DNA from: an uncultured Planctomycetaceae bacterium
GTDB taxonomy: Bacteria > Planctomycetota > Planctomycetia > Planctomycetales > Planctomycetaceae
Direction: 5' to 3'
DNA: 20,693 bases
Assembly: GCA_903921605.1 (NCBI GenBank)
Contig: CAIXQV010000699.1
Span: 1 to 20,693, forward strand
The number at the start of each line of letters is the position of its first letter. Positions within the stretch are counted from its first letter, which is position 1. The notes beneath the pieces were generated by a model. The model was not told where the DNA came from. It saw only the letters and a program-made list of their open reading frames with translations, and searched no databases. Shown here piece by piece: positions 1-8,379 of the stretch. The translations under genes and the position numbers were made by a program.

Positions 1-303
1 CCAGTCATAACAATTTCATTCGTTCAATATCTGCAGCCTGCTGGACGCAGTAGCATTGGAAATGCTTTGCGGTCGACTGAGGTTACGAACCTGAAGCCCT
101 GAGTCCTGCAAACTCAATCCCGACCTGAGACAGGTCTGGCTACCCTGAGATTCCTCCGCGATTCCCTGCGACCTCTGCGTTCAAACCTTCGCGCGTAACT
201 CTGAGATTCTACTCTGTGCTCTCCGTGACCTCTGTGGTGAAACCTGCGATTCTGCCGCTCATCACACACATGGTCGCTTCCCAATTGCATTCTCTGGCAC
301 AAA
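1..303. other. Intergenic stretch downstream of rnr, no gene
   Basis: I see no credible gene here. The short frames crossing it have no family resemblance and no convincing ribosome binding site. Its recognisable content is the degenerate tandem repeat at 145-245, listed separately. No clear terminator for rnr, which ends at 304 reading leftward, could be identified. Confidence 0.6.
145..245. repeat. Degenerate 56-bp tandem repeat, two copies
   Basis: Two units start at 145 and 201. Each has CTGAGATTC, then about 17 diverged bases, then ACCTCTG, a 5-base spacer and AAACCT. The blocks lie at 145/171/183 in the first unit and 201/228/240 in the second. On the minus strand the second unit reads as a string of CACAGAGGTCAC- and GCACAGAG-like words. 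Similar intergenic words recur in planctomycete and some other genomes (recalled, not checked here). Function is unknown. Confidence 0.6.
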
Positions 304-2637
304 TCACCGCCGCCCTTTCTTACCCTTCTTCGTTTTGCCTTTCGACTTCGCCTTCCCTTTAGGTTTATTCTTTGAAGCACCACGGCCGCGTCCTGGTTCA
401 GGATAACTTCCAGAACCGCCGCGTCGTTCCTTTGACTCACGGGAAGGCGGTCCCGGAGGACGAGACGACCGCGGAGAAGATCGCCGCTTCAAACCAGCAG
501 CATCCAACACCGGACGCAGGTCCAGCATGCGGCGATCAATATCCACGGCCGCAACGACGACTTTAATCGGATCACCCAGACGAAACTCACGCTTTGTGCG
601 ACTGCCCTTCAGCGTTCTGGTCGGCTGATCAAACACATAAAAATCATCGCCCAGCGCGTTCAGATGAACCATGCCTTCTGCCGGAACAGCGACGCCCTGA
701 CAGAACATGCCGAAGCTTTCAACGCCCGTGATGAAGGCATCCATCTCCTCGCCAATGTGTCCGGACATGTAACGCAGCAGCTTGATCTTGATCAGCTCGC
801 GTTCCGCCTTCTCCGCACGGCGTTCTGTAATCGAACAATGCTTGCCCAACTCCAGCAGCTCATCAACGGTTTGAGCATTCGCCGGCTTCTTCGCTGCTAA
901 TTGCCCGATCAGACGATGAATTGTCAGGTCGGGGTAGCGTCGTATCGGACTTGTAAAGTGACAATAGTCTTCTTCGGCAAGAGCATAATGCCCCATATCG
1001 TCCGGAGCATATTCCGCCTGCTTCATGCTTCGTAACAACGCAAAGTTGACAGCACGAGATTCCGGCTTTCCTTCAACCGAACGAATGATCTCCTGCAACT
1101 CGGCGCGACTCTGGACCTTGCGAAGAGTAATCCCCAAGCCAAGACAGAACTGCTCGAAGTTCCGCATTTTGAGTTCATCCGGATCGCCGTGAACGCGTCG
1201 CAGAAACGGCAACCGCTTGCTTTCCAACAGGCGAGCGACAGCAATATTGGCCGCCAGCATGAACTCTTCGATGATCTCATGACTTTCATCATGATGACGC
1301 TCATGCGCGCCGGTGACTCCGCCGTCTTTGTCGAAATCAATCTCGACCTCCGGAATGCCCATCGTCAGCGCACCATTTGCATATCGTCGACGACGCAGCA
1401 ACATGGCCAACTCAAACATCAGGTCCAGCAGTTTTCTCACCGGGGCTGTGACATCGGCCACCTGCTGTTGCGGATTCCGGATGATGGGCATCACTTCTTC
1501 ATAAGCGAATCGACGCACCACTTTAATCGCAGAATTGGCGACGTCCGTCCCAACAACACTTCCCTCAGCGTCAAACTCGATAAACATCGACTTTGTGTAA
1601 CGCACCTGATCCTGCTGCAAGCTGGCCAGTCCATTGCTGATCAACTCGGGCAGCATGGGAATCACATGTCGCGGCAGATAAACACTGGTCCCTCGCTTAC
1701 GTGCTTCTTTGTCGAGCGGGCTGCCGGCCTGAACGAAGTGAGCCACGTCAGCGATATGCACACCCAGATGCCAATGGCCATCGTCCGATCTTGTCAGGGA
1801 AATAGCATCATCGAAATCGCGAGCCGTCGCGGGATCGATGGTGATAATGGTCTCACTTGTCAGATCGACTCGTCCCGAGAGATCCGTCTCCTTGAAAAGT
1901 TCCGCCTGCCGCCGCGCTTCGGCGAGCGCGTCTTCAGGAAACTCGTGCGGCAATCCAAGGCTGTGAACCACTGTCATTGTATCAATGCCCGGATCACCAC
2001 GTTTGCCGAGCACCTCCGTCAGCACCGCCTCTCCCGGCCGACTGGCGGTCGGGAAACGCAGCATTTCGATCACGACTTTGTCGTTCGGCTTCGCACCCTT
2101 GGCACCAGGGTCGCCGACGTGAATCGGGGCCGTGAAAGCGGTCCCGTCGATTTGAACGAAGCCCTGATCACCGGATTCGATATACGTCCCGACAAAGATA
2201 CTGGTCGCCCGTTCGACGATCTTCTCAACAATGCCGCATCGCTGACCATTCGCACGCCGCTTTGCCGACACACGAACGAGCACATTATCTCCGGTCTGGG
2301 CATCTCTTACGTCGCGGGGCGCCACATAAACATCGTTATCTTTTTGCGAGGGATCTTTCTGGGCTGGAATTACAAACGCCGCGCCGCTGCTGATTTTACG
2401 CAGCACTCCGGCAACCAGCCCGGCACTGCCGCGAGGACGCAGCCTTCCTTTCTTGTCCTGCCGAATGCGACCGGCTTCGATTAATGTGGCCAGTGCATCT
2501 TTGAATTCAGCAAACTGCGGCTTCGAAACCTGCATGGATTTTGCAAGAATCGAAGTCGTCGCCGGCGCGTAATCAACAGCGTTGACGATGGCCAGAATGC
2601 GGGATTCAAGCGAGGACTTATCTCGTGAGTTGCCCAT
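304..2637 (-). CDS. rnr: Ribonuclease R
   Basis: This is a cytoplasmic processive 3'-to-5' exoribonuclease of the RNB (RNase II) family that degrades structured RNA. The 777-residue protein has the RNase R layout: N-terminal winged-helix region (about 8-75), two cold-shock-like OB domains (about 75-210), RNB catalytic domain (about 255-580), S1 domain (about 628-712) and a basic tail (716-777). The catalytic motif DPATARDFDDA lies at 268-278, with D268, D274, D276 and D277 as the metal-binding acidic set. FTSPIRRYPDLTIHR at 561-575 is the second RNB hallmark. The tail is rich in Lys, Arg, Gly, Ser and Pro, as in many RNase R proteins. The ATG is preceded by AAAGGTGA at a suitable distance. 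The gene lies 129 bp downstream of the PVC-type heme gene on the same strand, with a long hairpin between them, so it probably has its own transcription unit. Confidence 0.97.
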   Translation of the reverse strand: MGNSRDKSSLESRILAIVNAVDYAPATTSILAKSMQVSKPQFAEFKDALATLIEAGRIRQDKKGRLRPRGSAGLVAGVLRKISSGAAFVIPAQKDPSQKDNDVYVAPRDVRDAQTGDNVLVRVSAKRRANGQRCGIVEKIVERATSIFVGTYIESGDQGFVQIDGTAFTAPIHVGDPGAKGAKPNDKVVIEMLRFPTASRPGEAVLTEVLGKRGDPGIDTMTVVHSLGLPHEFPEDALAEARRQAELFKETDLSGRVDLTSETIITIDPATARDFDDAISLTRSDDGHWHLGVHIADVAHFVQAGSPLDKEARKRGTSVYLPRHVIPMLPELISNGLASLQQDQVRYTKSMFIEFDAEGSVVGTDVANSAIKVVRRFAYEEVMPIIRNPQQQVADVTAPVRKLLDLMFELAMLLRRRRYANGALTMGIPEVEIDFDKDGGVTGAHERHHDESHEIIEEFMLAANIAVARLLESKRLPFLRRVHGDPDELKMRNFEQFCLGLGITLRKVQSRAELQEIIRSVEGKPESRAVNFALLRSMKQAEYAPDDMGHYALAEEDYCHFTSPIRRYPDLTIHRLIGQLAAKKPANAQTVDELLELGKHCSITERRAEKAERELIKIKLLRYMSGHIGEEMDAFITGVESFGMFCQGVAVPAEGMVHLNALGDDFYVFDQPTRTLKGSRTKREFRLGDPIKVVVAAVDIDRRMLDLRPVLDAAGLKRRSSPRSSRPPGPPSRESKERRGGSGSYPEPGRGRGASKNKPKGKAKSKGKTKKGKKGRR

Positions 2638-2686
2638 GGGTTCACCTTTATGAACATTGTCAGAACAACATCACCAAACCAAAATT

Positions 2687-2758
2687 GGCGAACGGCAGAG
2701 CGTTAGCCCTCCGAGCACTGCGAATGAGACTCGGAGGGCTGACACCCTGCCGCTCGCC
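2687..2758 (-). repeat. Long inverted repeat or terminator between heme-protein gene and rnr
   Basis: Two 29-base arms (2687-2715 and 2730-2758) flank a 14-base loop. The inner 11 bp (AGCCCTCCGAG/CTCGGAGGGCT) are perfect. Of the four non-matching positions in the outer arm, three become G-U wobbles and one C-A in minus-strand RNA, whereas plus-strand RNA would keep three mismatches. The arm begins 8 bp after the stop of the upstream minus-strand gene. There is no T run. It is probably a dispersed planctomycete hairpin that terminates transcription or protects the 3' end. Confidence 0.7.
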
Positions 2759-2766
2759 CGAAATAG

Positions 2767-5700
2767 CTACTTCTTCGGCATCATGAACCCGAACAGATCT
2801 CTCACCTGATCTTCAGTCAGCGGATCCAGCATTCCGTCCGGCATCAATGACTTGCCAGTGTTGCGAGTTTCCTCGACATCACCGCGCGAAATCGAAAGCT
2901 GCTCTTTGTCTGTCTGAATGACCAGGGTCTGTTCTGTTTCTGAAACAACGACCCCGGTTATGACTCGACCATCTTTCAATGCCAGAACTGAGGTCGTGAA
3001 CTGTTTTGGAACGACAGAGCTGGGGTCGACGATGTTCATCAACAGATATTCGAGGTTGCTGCGATTTGCCCCCGTGAGGTCCGGAGCAATCGCTTTGCCT
3101 TCACCGTAGAGCTTGTGACAATTCGCACAAGACTTCTTGAAGATTGCCGCACCGTTGTCACGATCAGCTTTGGCAATCGTTTCCGGAGTCAGCACAGCCT
3201 GCCACTTTTTGATGGCAGCAATTCGAGCTTCCGGGGTTTCCTGAATCACGCCCCATTTTTCTTCAAGCACACTCTTAACTCGGTCGTTACCGAACGCCGT
3301 CATCTGACGAACCTGAGCAGCTGTCAGCTCACGAGCATCAATACGCCCGCCTTCGATGGCACCGATCAGCTCCAGAGCATAGCTCTCACGACTGGCCATC
3401 GTATCAATCGCCAGTCCACGATTTCCGTCTTTGAATCCACCCATCCGCTGCAGCAATTGCTTGGCCGTATCCGGATGATCGAAGCCGGCGAGTGCTGTAA
3501 TGACGGTTGAATAAACAGCACGGTCGCCGAGCAAATTAAAGAACATCGGAATCGAATCCGCATCTTTCGCCTGTGCCAATGCCAGGATTGCTTTATCACG
3601 AGCCACATAATCGGCGGCCGAATCACCCGCCAACTTACGCAGACCATCCATGGACGCTCCATCTCCGAACAAGACTCCCAGTGATTCACCAAGCACCTGC
3701 ACATCTTTGGATTCACTGGCCTTGAACTGCTTTTCAATCGTCGCCCAATCTTTCGGAGCGTCAACCTTGGCTCGACCGGCCAATCCCGTAATGAAGCCCG
3801 TCAGCAATTCAGCCGCGCGATCATTCTTCTTCGCATCCACCTGCTTGCCGATGTGGAGCAGGGCGGTGTTCGCATTGTCGGCATCTCGGTCAATATCATT
3901 GGCCAGTCGACGAACTGCAAACATCTGAAGCTTAGGAGTTGACTCCAGAAGTTGCACAGCACCTTTTCGCAGGACCACAGGCTCAATCGCGTACCATGTC
4001 ATCAACGTGAGCTGATTTTCCGTGGCAATTGTCTGTGCATTCGCGGCACATCCAATAACGGCTTCCATCAATCCACCACGTTGATTCTCGTTAAACTTCT
4101 GCATCACTGAAACAATCGCCAACAGAACGTTGGCCGGTTGTTCTTTGGCGGCAACCTTTTTCAAGGTCTCAAAATGGGCATTGCGACGGTCAGACGTCGA
4201 AGCAACCAGTTGAATGGCCTGAGCCAGCACAAGCGGATCTGAAGAACTCAGAGCCCCTTCCAACTGAGTCTTGTTGTTGCCACCGTAAGCTTCAGTAAAT
4301 AACAGCTGGCTTACAGATTCATACCCAGTCATCGGCGCGAGTGCTCGTCCGGACAGTTCGCCGCTGGCGACCAGTTCCTGACGAATTCGACGCCCATGAC
4401 GGCCGAACCAGTCGCCTTTGTTTATCCAGTCGTTATTCAGGAATGCCAGCTTATTGTTTCCCTTCAACACGGCAGCCTGAGAAGTCGTGAGCTTCGGAGT
4501 TCCGTAAGCAATTCGATAAATACGGCCGCTGGTGCGGTGCACGCCGTCATGGTCATGACACTCACCATTGTCCGACCAGTCTGAAACGTAGATCGCCCCT
4601 TCAGGCCCCATCTTGATATCGATTCCGCGGAACCATGGATTCTTCACGATCATGAAGTCCGGCTCTCGCTTGCCCACGTAACCGCTGCCTTGGCGATCCA
4701 GTTGATTCACGTTCATGCGACGACCGTGAGTATTGCACATGAAGATCTTTCCGAAGTATTCCTTCGGAAAATTGTCTCCCTGATAAATCAAACCACCAAC
4801 GTGCGAGTGCCCACCGCCCAGATCGTTGGCCACTCCGTCACGGCTTTCATTCCACTTCGTCTTCGTGTCCCAGTGGTAATGGTCGGCCGTCATGTCCATC
4901 AGCTCGTAAGCATGAGGATTGAAGTCCTGACCATACATCCGCTGATACCGCGCGCCGGGAATGACGTGCCAGAGATGTCCCTGAACATTGTTCGTCATGA
5001 AGAACTGACCGTCGGGGTTGTAGTCGAGCCCCCACGGATTGGTCGTGCCATTGCAGACGACTTCAATCGTATGCTTTGTCGGGTGATATCGCCAAACGCC
5101 GCAATTCATGAAGGGGCGTTCTTCTTTTGGAGTACCCGGCACACCCGGATATGACGTATCCACAATCCCGTGACGACCATAGAGCCAACCATCCGGCCCC
5201 CAGATCAGACCGCTCACAAAGTTGTGACCGCAATCCTTGCTCCAGCCGTCCAGCATGACGACTGGCTCACTGTCCGGAACATCGTCACCATCACGATCAG
5301 GGATAAAAGACAACGTGCCATCATGAAGAACCCACAAACCGCCGAAGCCCCAGGTGAGACTTGTCAACATGAAGCCTTTATCCCAAAACACTTTGCGAGA
5401 GTCATGCTTGCCGTCGCCATCTTTATCTTCCAGGATAATGACGCGATCTCGCAGCTTGGTTTCATAGGGACCACCGCTGTAGCTGTAACATTCGGCAACC
5501 CACAGGCGGCCTTTGTCATCAAAATCCATGCAGATCGGCTGCTGAACGTCTGGCTCACCCGCAAACAGAGTAACGTTGAAGCCTTCGGGGACATCGATCA
5601 GCTTCACCATCTCATCGGGAGTTGGAGGATGTGAATCCGGAGGATCCGTGTTGAACGCCTTCGGAAAATCATCTTCGCCAGCAGCACTCGGCGCGCTGAC

Positions 5701-5787
5701 CGCAAACGAACCCATTGTCAGAAGAATCATCAAAGCAGCACAGATGGGGCGAACACAAAGAATGCAACGTGGGCAAACGACGGACAT
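2767..5787 (-). CDS. PVC-type heme-binding CxxCH protein (beta-propeller, HEAT-like, cytochrome c)
   Basis: This is a 1006-residue exported protein of the family expanded in Planctomycetes and Verrucomicrobia, with a membrane-bound-dehydrogenase-like N-terminal region and a C-terminal cytochrome c module. A hydrophobic segment (about 18-33) ending near an Ala-rich site is a probable signal sequence. It is preceded by an unusual run of cysteines (C5, C8, C11, C16). A beta-propeller-like region (about 65-440) contains Asp-rich loops, DKDGDG at 121-126 and DRDGDD at 164-169, resembling calcium-binding turns. A helical HEAT-like region follows (about 470-850). One heme-attachment motif, CANCH, is at 887-891, followed by APDLTG and a late LMPDGM segment that could supply the axial Met. 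The start follows AAAAGGA at about 10 nt. Substrate is unknown; members are thought to be periplasmic oxidoreductases, often near sulfatases or sugar genes, but no such neighbour is seen here. Confidence 0.93.
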   Translation of the reverse strand: MSVVCPRCILCVRPICAALMILLTMGSFAVSAPSAAGEDDFPKAFNTDPPDSHPPTPDEMVKLIDVPEGFNVTLFAGEPDVQQPICMDFDDKGRLWVAECYSYSGGPYETKLRDRVIILEDKDGDGKHDSRKVFWDKGFMLTSLTWGFGGLWVLHDGTLSFIPDRDGDDVPDSEPVVMLDGWSKDCGHNFVSGLIWGPDGWLYGRHGIVDTSYPGVPGTPKEERPFMNCGVWRYHPTKHTIEVVCNGTTNPWGLDYNPDGQFFMTNNVQGHLWHVIPGARYQRMYGQDFNPHAYELMDMTADHYHWDTKTKWNESRDGVANDLGGGHSHVGGLIYQGDNFPKEYFGKIFMCNTHGRRMNVNQLDRQGSGYVGKREPDFMIVKNPWFRGIDIKMGPEGAIYVSDWSDNGECHDHDGVHRTSGRIYRIAYGTPKLTTSQAAVLKGNNKLAFLNNDWINKGDWFGRHGRRIRQELVASGELSGRALAPMTGYESVSQLLFTEAYGGNNKTQLEGALSSSDPLVLAQAIQLVASTSDRRNAHFETLKKVAAKEQPANVLLAIVSVMQKFNENQRGGLMEAVIGCAANAQTIATENQLTLMTWYAIEPVVLRKGAVQLLESTPKLQMFAVRRLANDIDRDADNANTALLHIGKQVDAKKNDRAAELLTGFITGLAGRAKVDAPKDWATIEKQFKASESKDVQVLGESLGVLFGDGASMDGLRKLAGDSAADYVARDKAILALAQAKDADSIPMFFNLLGDRAVYSTVITALAGFDHPDTAKQLLQRMGGFKDGNRGLAIDTMASRESYALELIGAIEGGRIDARELTAAQVRQMTAFGNDRVKSVLEEKWGVIQETPEARIAAIKKWQAVLTPETIAKADRDNGAAIFKKSCANCHKLYGEGKAIAPDLTGANRSNLEYLLMNIVDPSSVVPKQFTTSVLALKDGRVITGVVVSETEQTLVIQTDKEQLSISRGDVEETRNTGKSLMPDGMLDPLTEDQVRDLFGFMMPKK

Positions 5788-5995
5788 CTGTTCGTTGTCC
5801 TTTTAAGGGGGAGGGCAATGGCCGGCAGGAATCTCCGGACTGGTCACAGTCACGCAGTCTGACTTTGCATCACCAATTTGGCAACGCGACGCCCCACTTG
5901 ATTTTGCGATGCCAGCTCCGCTCCTGATTTACGGGCCCCCAGGAACTCACCATACTGCATTTCGAGATCGTTCGGTAACAAAGATGCATTTATGC

Positions 5996-7147
5996 TCAGC
6001 AACCCGCCCTGAGTCGACTCGCAGACAAGAACCCAATATCCAGCCCCGTCTGCCCGCGCTGAACCAGGTCCGCCGCGACTTCTCCCAGCACGCTCGTAAA
6101 CTTGAAGCCGTGCCCAGAAAAACCTGCAGCCACAACAATTGGCAATTCGGGCAATCGATCCAGCAGGAAATGGCCATCCAGCGTCATCGAGTACATGCAG
6201 ACGACCGATCTGCTGGCTTGAGGCTTAATGCCTTCGAGGTATTTCCCGGCAAAGTGCGAGATCGGGCGTTCATCTTCATCGGTTACCTGTCGGGATAGAG
6301 CAGAGGGATCAGAAACCACCTCACCGCCAGTATGCATCCCAACCTTGATTGTTTCCCCATCGACACTCGGAATACCGTAGAACTGACTTTCAGGAGCATC
6401 AACAAAGAACAATGGAGCTCGATCTTTACGAATCCAGTTCTCAGAAGTTGTTGGAAACCAACACAACGTTTTTCTGAGCACCGAAATATGCCGAGCATAA
6501 TCCGACAACAACTGCCCCGTCCACGCTCCGGAAGTTACAACCGCTGCGCCGGCAGAATAGCAGCCTCGGTCCGTCTGAACTTGAACACCAGCCCCTGACG
6601 GCGACACCGAGAGTACGGTCTCATCAGGCCGCAACAGCGCACCCAGTGAAGCGGCAGAGCTCAAGTGTGAAGCCACGCAACGCTCAGCCCACAGATACCC
6701 AGACGTCGATTCAATCGCCACGGCATAGTCTTCAGGTAATCGGAATGCCGGGTATCGGATGGCCGCTTCAGCCGCCGTCAGATTCTCCATGGGCAGTCCG
6801 AACAAACGAGCAGACAACCGAGCGCCTTCGATGACTTCCGATCCCGGTGGACCAGCGATCAACAGATCACGCTGTTCAATCAGTCGCTCGTCGACACTCG
6901 CCGACAATTCTTCCCAGAGCTCCCAAGCTCGATGCAACAACGGAACATAGCTGGGATGTTCAAAATAGGCCTTGCGAATGATTCGCGTCTCGCCGTGCGA
7001 ACTTCCACGATCATGTGGCGGGTGAAAACGATCAATCCCGATCACCTTGAGCCCACGTTGAGCCAGATGAAACATCGCCGACGAACCAAAGCCACCACAA
7101 CCAATGACAATGACGTCACAAGTCTCAGTACTTAACGACTCTGCCAC
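5996..7147 (-). CDS. Sarcosine oxidase / N-methyl-tryptophan oxidase-like FAD enzyme
   Basis: This is a 383-residue FAD-dependent amine oxidase of the DAO fold, near the monomeric sarcosine oxidase (MSOX) and N-methyltryptophan oxidase (MTOX) group, which oxidises N-methylated amino acids and yields formaldehyde and H2O2. The N-terminal dinucleotide-binding motif GCGGFG is at 16-21, followed by an Asp (D39) ending the second strand. SSHGETRIIRKAY at 49-61 is the family's FAD/active-site segment. C317 in VCMYSMTLDGHF sits where MSOX and MTOX link FAD covalently to cysteine. GFSGHGFKF at 342-350 is the C-terminal flavin motif. Length matches MSOX (about 385-390). The start is GTG, with GGAG 7 nt upstream. 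Only 18 bp separate it from the csrA stop, so co-transcription is likely. No signal peptide is seen. The exact substrate cannot be assigned, so no gene symbol is given. Confidence 0.87.
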   Translation of the reverse strand: MAESLSTETCDVIVIGCGGFGSSAMFHLAQRGLKVIGIDRFHPPHDRGSSHGETRIIRKAYFEHPSYVPLLHRAWELWEELSASVDERLIEQRDLLIAGPPGSEVIEGARLSARLFGLPMENLTAAEAAIRYPAFRLPEDYAVAIESTSGYLWAERCVASHLSSAASLGALLRPDETVLSVSPSGAGVQVQTDRGCYSAGAAVVTSGAWTGQLLSDYARHISVLRKTLCWFPTTSENWIRKDRAPLFFVDAPESQFYGIPSVDGETIKVGMHTGGEVVSDPSALSRQVTDEDERPISHFAGKYLEGIKPQASRSVVCMYSMTLDGHFLLDRLPELPIVVAAGFSGHGFKFTSVLGEVAADLVQRGQTGLDIGFLSASRLRAGC

Positions 7148-7165
7148 GCGCTTACTCCACTGAAA

Positions 7166-7369
7166 CTACACCTCAACAACCTGACGCCACTCTGACATCG
7201 CCCTGCTCGCGGATGTTAAACCATGAATCTCCGGTCTTGTAATCTGAATTGAGTTCGGTGCTTCGATACCCAATTGCACACGATTTGTCCCCACGGAAAG
7301 CACGGTGATGCGAATATTCAACTCCGGGATGACGATCTGCTGCTGCAGTTTGCGAGAAAGAACCAACAT
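7166..7369 (-). CDS. csrA: Carbon storage regulator CsrA (translational regulator)
   Basis: CsrA is a small dimeric RNA-binding protein that binds GGA-containing sites, usually at ribosome binding sites, to repress or activate translation. This 67-residue protein begins MLVLSRK, matching the family's first strand with L4 and R6, and continues with VIPELNIRITVLSV, VQLGIEAP and QITRPEI. The Arg in QITRPEI corresponds to the RNA-contacting Arg44 of the standard V/I-H-R-E-E segment, but the following Glu is replaced by Pro. A short C-terminal extension follows. The ribosome binding site reads ATGGAG 8 nt before ATG and contains an ANGGA match, the preferred CsrA site, so autoregulation is plausible (inference). 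It is preceded by a terminator after the ImmA gene and followed after 18 bp by the flavoenzyme gene. Confidence 0.95.
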   Translation of the reverse strand: MLVLSRKLQQQIVIPELNIRITVLSVGTNRVQLGIEAPNSIQITRPEIHGLTSASRAMSEWRQVVEV

Positions 7370-7456
7370 AGCAAGACTCCATTCAAGGCTAAAAAACCAG
7401 TAACATGCCCAAACCAGGGCACAAAGTTGCCAGAAACTGTCAACACGGTGACTCAG

Positions 7457-7483
7457 AAAAAGGCGAAGCTAAACGCCTCGCCT
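7457..7483 (-). terminator. Intrinsic terminator after the XRE-ImmA pair
   Basis: On the minus strand, arms AGGCGA (7478-7483) and TCGCCT (7461-7466) enclose an 11-base loop and run directly into TTTT. An alternative pairing uses AGGCG/CGCCT. It lies about 67 bp after the ImmA stop and 88 bp before csrA, so csrA probably has its own promoter. A TTGACA at 7443-7438 (minus) could be a -35, but I see no good -10 at the right distance. Confidence 0.7.
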
Positions 7484-7549
7484 AAATCACGCTCAAGTCA
7501 CACCACGGACGCTACAAATCGACATAACGACGACACAAATCAGACAACA

Positions 7550-8290
7550 TTAAAACAAGTGCTTCTGCCCGATATAAGCATCGCGCCCGGCGTAGATTTC
7601 CCGACTGCCCTCGGGAATGTAGATCACTCCCAGACGATGCAGTCGCACGGTCAGATTGGAAATCGTCACCTGAGCCTTCTCGGCCAGTTCGTAGAGCGCG
7701 GGCCATGAAGTCACGTCGACATCGCGAACTACGGACTTGATAAGCCAGTCGGGCATAAGCATCGAGGACTGATATCTATCCACGGCGCTGCGAACTTCCG
7801 GGGAATCCTGACCAGCCGTCAGCTCACGATACAGCTCAAAATAGCGTTCATCGTAGGCCGCGCGATTCAGGACCTCGACCAGCACCTGACGATCAGCCGC
7901 GTGTCGACGAACGACGCTCGTCTGCAATTCAAACCCCGGCAACCTTGGATGATGCAGGCTGGTACGATCGATATCAATGTCCCAGTGACCTGCTTCGTGA
8001 CCAATCGTGCTGCGTTCCAAACCCGGCTTTTTCTGAAACAGATCGAGGTGACGACTATTCAGCACGATGCGTCGTTCTTCGGGAATTAGTCCCGCAAGAA
8101 TTTGCTCACCCGGCTGTTCTTCAATTTCCACCCAATCGAAATTAAGGCCCAAAATTCGCTCAACGATTTTCTCGATCGGCACAGGGAACATCACGGGTTC
8201 GCCCGTCAGTTGCTCATACTGCCGAATGCGCATGGCGGTGACAGCGTCGATGGATCGCGTCCGCATATTGGTCAAATCATGACGTCGCAC
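7550..8290 (-). CDS. ImmA/IrrE family metallo-endopeptidase
   Basis: This is a zinc-dependent peptidase of the COG2856 family that typically cleaves and inactivates a partner XRE repressor after a stress signal (ImmA on ImmR in ICEBs1, IrrE/PprI on DdrO in Deinococcus). The zinc motif HEAGH is at residues 98-102 of the 246-residue protein counted from 8290. DRYQSSMLMP at about 172-181 corresponds to the usual E-x-x-A-N-x-F-A-x-x-L-L-M-P segment, though D and Y-Q-S-S replace the common residues. VTISNLTVRLHRLGVIYI at about 208-225 is the C-terminal helix/strand signature. I prefer the GTG at 8290 because GGGAG lies 8 nt upstream; the more upstream GTG at 8299 overlaps that GGGAG. The partner XRE gene is 89 bp upstream on the same strand. 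Not visibly secreted, so cytoplasmic. Confidence 0.92.
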   Translation of the reverse strand: MRRHDLTNMRTRSIDAVTAMRIRQYEQLTGEPVMFPVPIEKIVERILGLNFDWVEIEEQPGEQILAGLIPEERRIVLNSRHLDLFQKKPGLERSTIGHEAGHWDIDIDRTSLHHPRLPGFELQTSVVRRHAADRQVLVEVLNRAAYDERYFELYRELTAGQDSPEVRSAVDRYQSSMLMPDWLIKSVVRDVDVTSWPALYELAEKAQVTISNLTVRLHRLGVIYIPEGSREIYAGRDAYIGQKHLF

Positions 8291-8379
8291 AAGCCACACT
8301 CCCTGCGAGATTCGTTGCTCTTCTTGAGTTCGATACGAAGCCTCAGAATCCGGCTCCGTGCAGTGATTTCCATCGATCG

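Noticed and set aside
1189..2484. 431-codon open frame on the plus strand
   Set aside because: It lies entirely antisense to rnr, whose domains and catalytic residues are unambiguous. The translated frame resembles no family and arises from codon bias in the opposite strand.
4690..5634. Two 154-codon plus-strand frames
   Set aside because: Both are antisense to the propeller region of the PVC heme protein and show no motif, signal or Shine-Dalgarno support.
7406..7421. TGCCC-AAACCA-GGGCA hairpin as a CsrA-binding leader stem-loop
   Set aside because: The loop in minus-strand RNA is TGGTTT, without GGA, so it does not meet the CsrA site requirement. It may still be a leader structure, but the arms are only 5 bp.
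7438..7443. TTGACA as -35 of a csrA promoter
   Set aside because: No acceptable -10 lies 15-19 bp downstream on the minus strand, so it was noted but not called as a promoter.
7274..7708. 144-codon plus-strand frame over the csrA to ImmA gap
   Set aside because: It overlaps csrA and the ImmA 3' end in antisense, crosses the terminator, and has no family resemblance.
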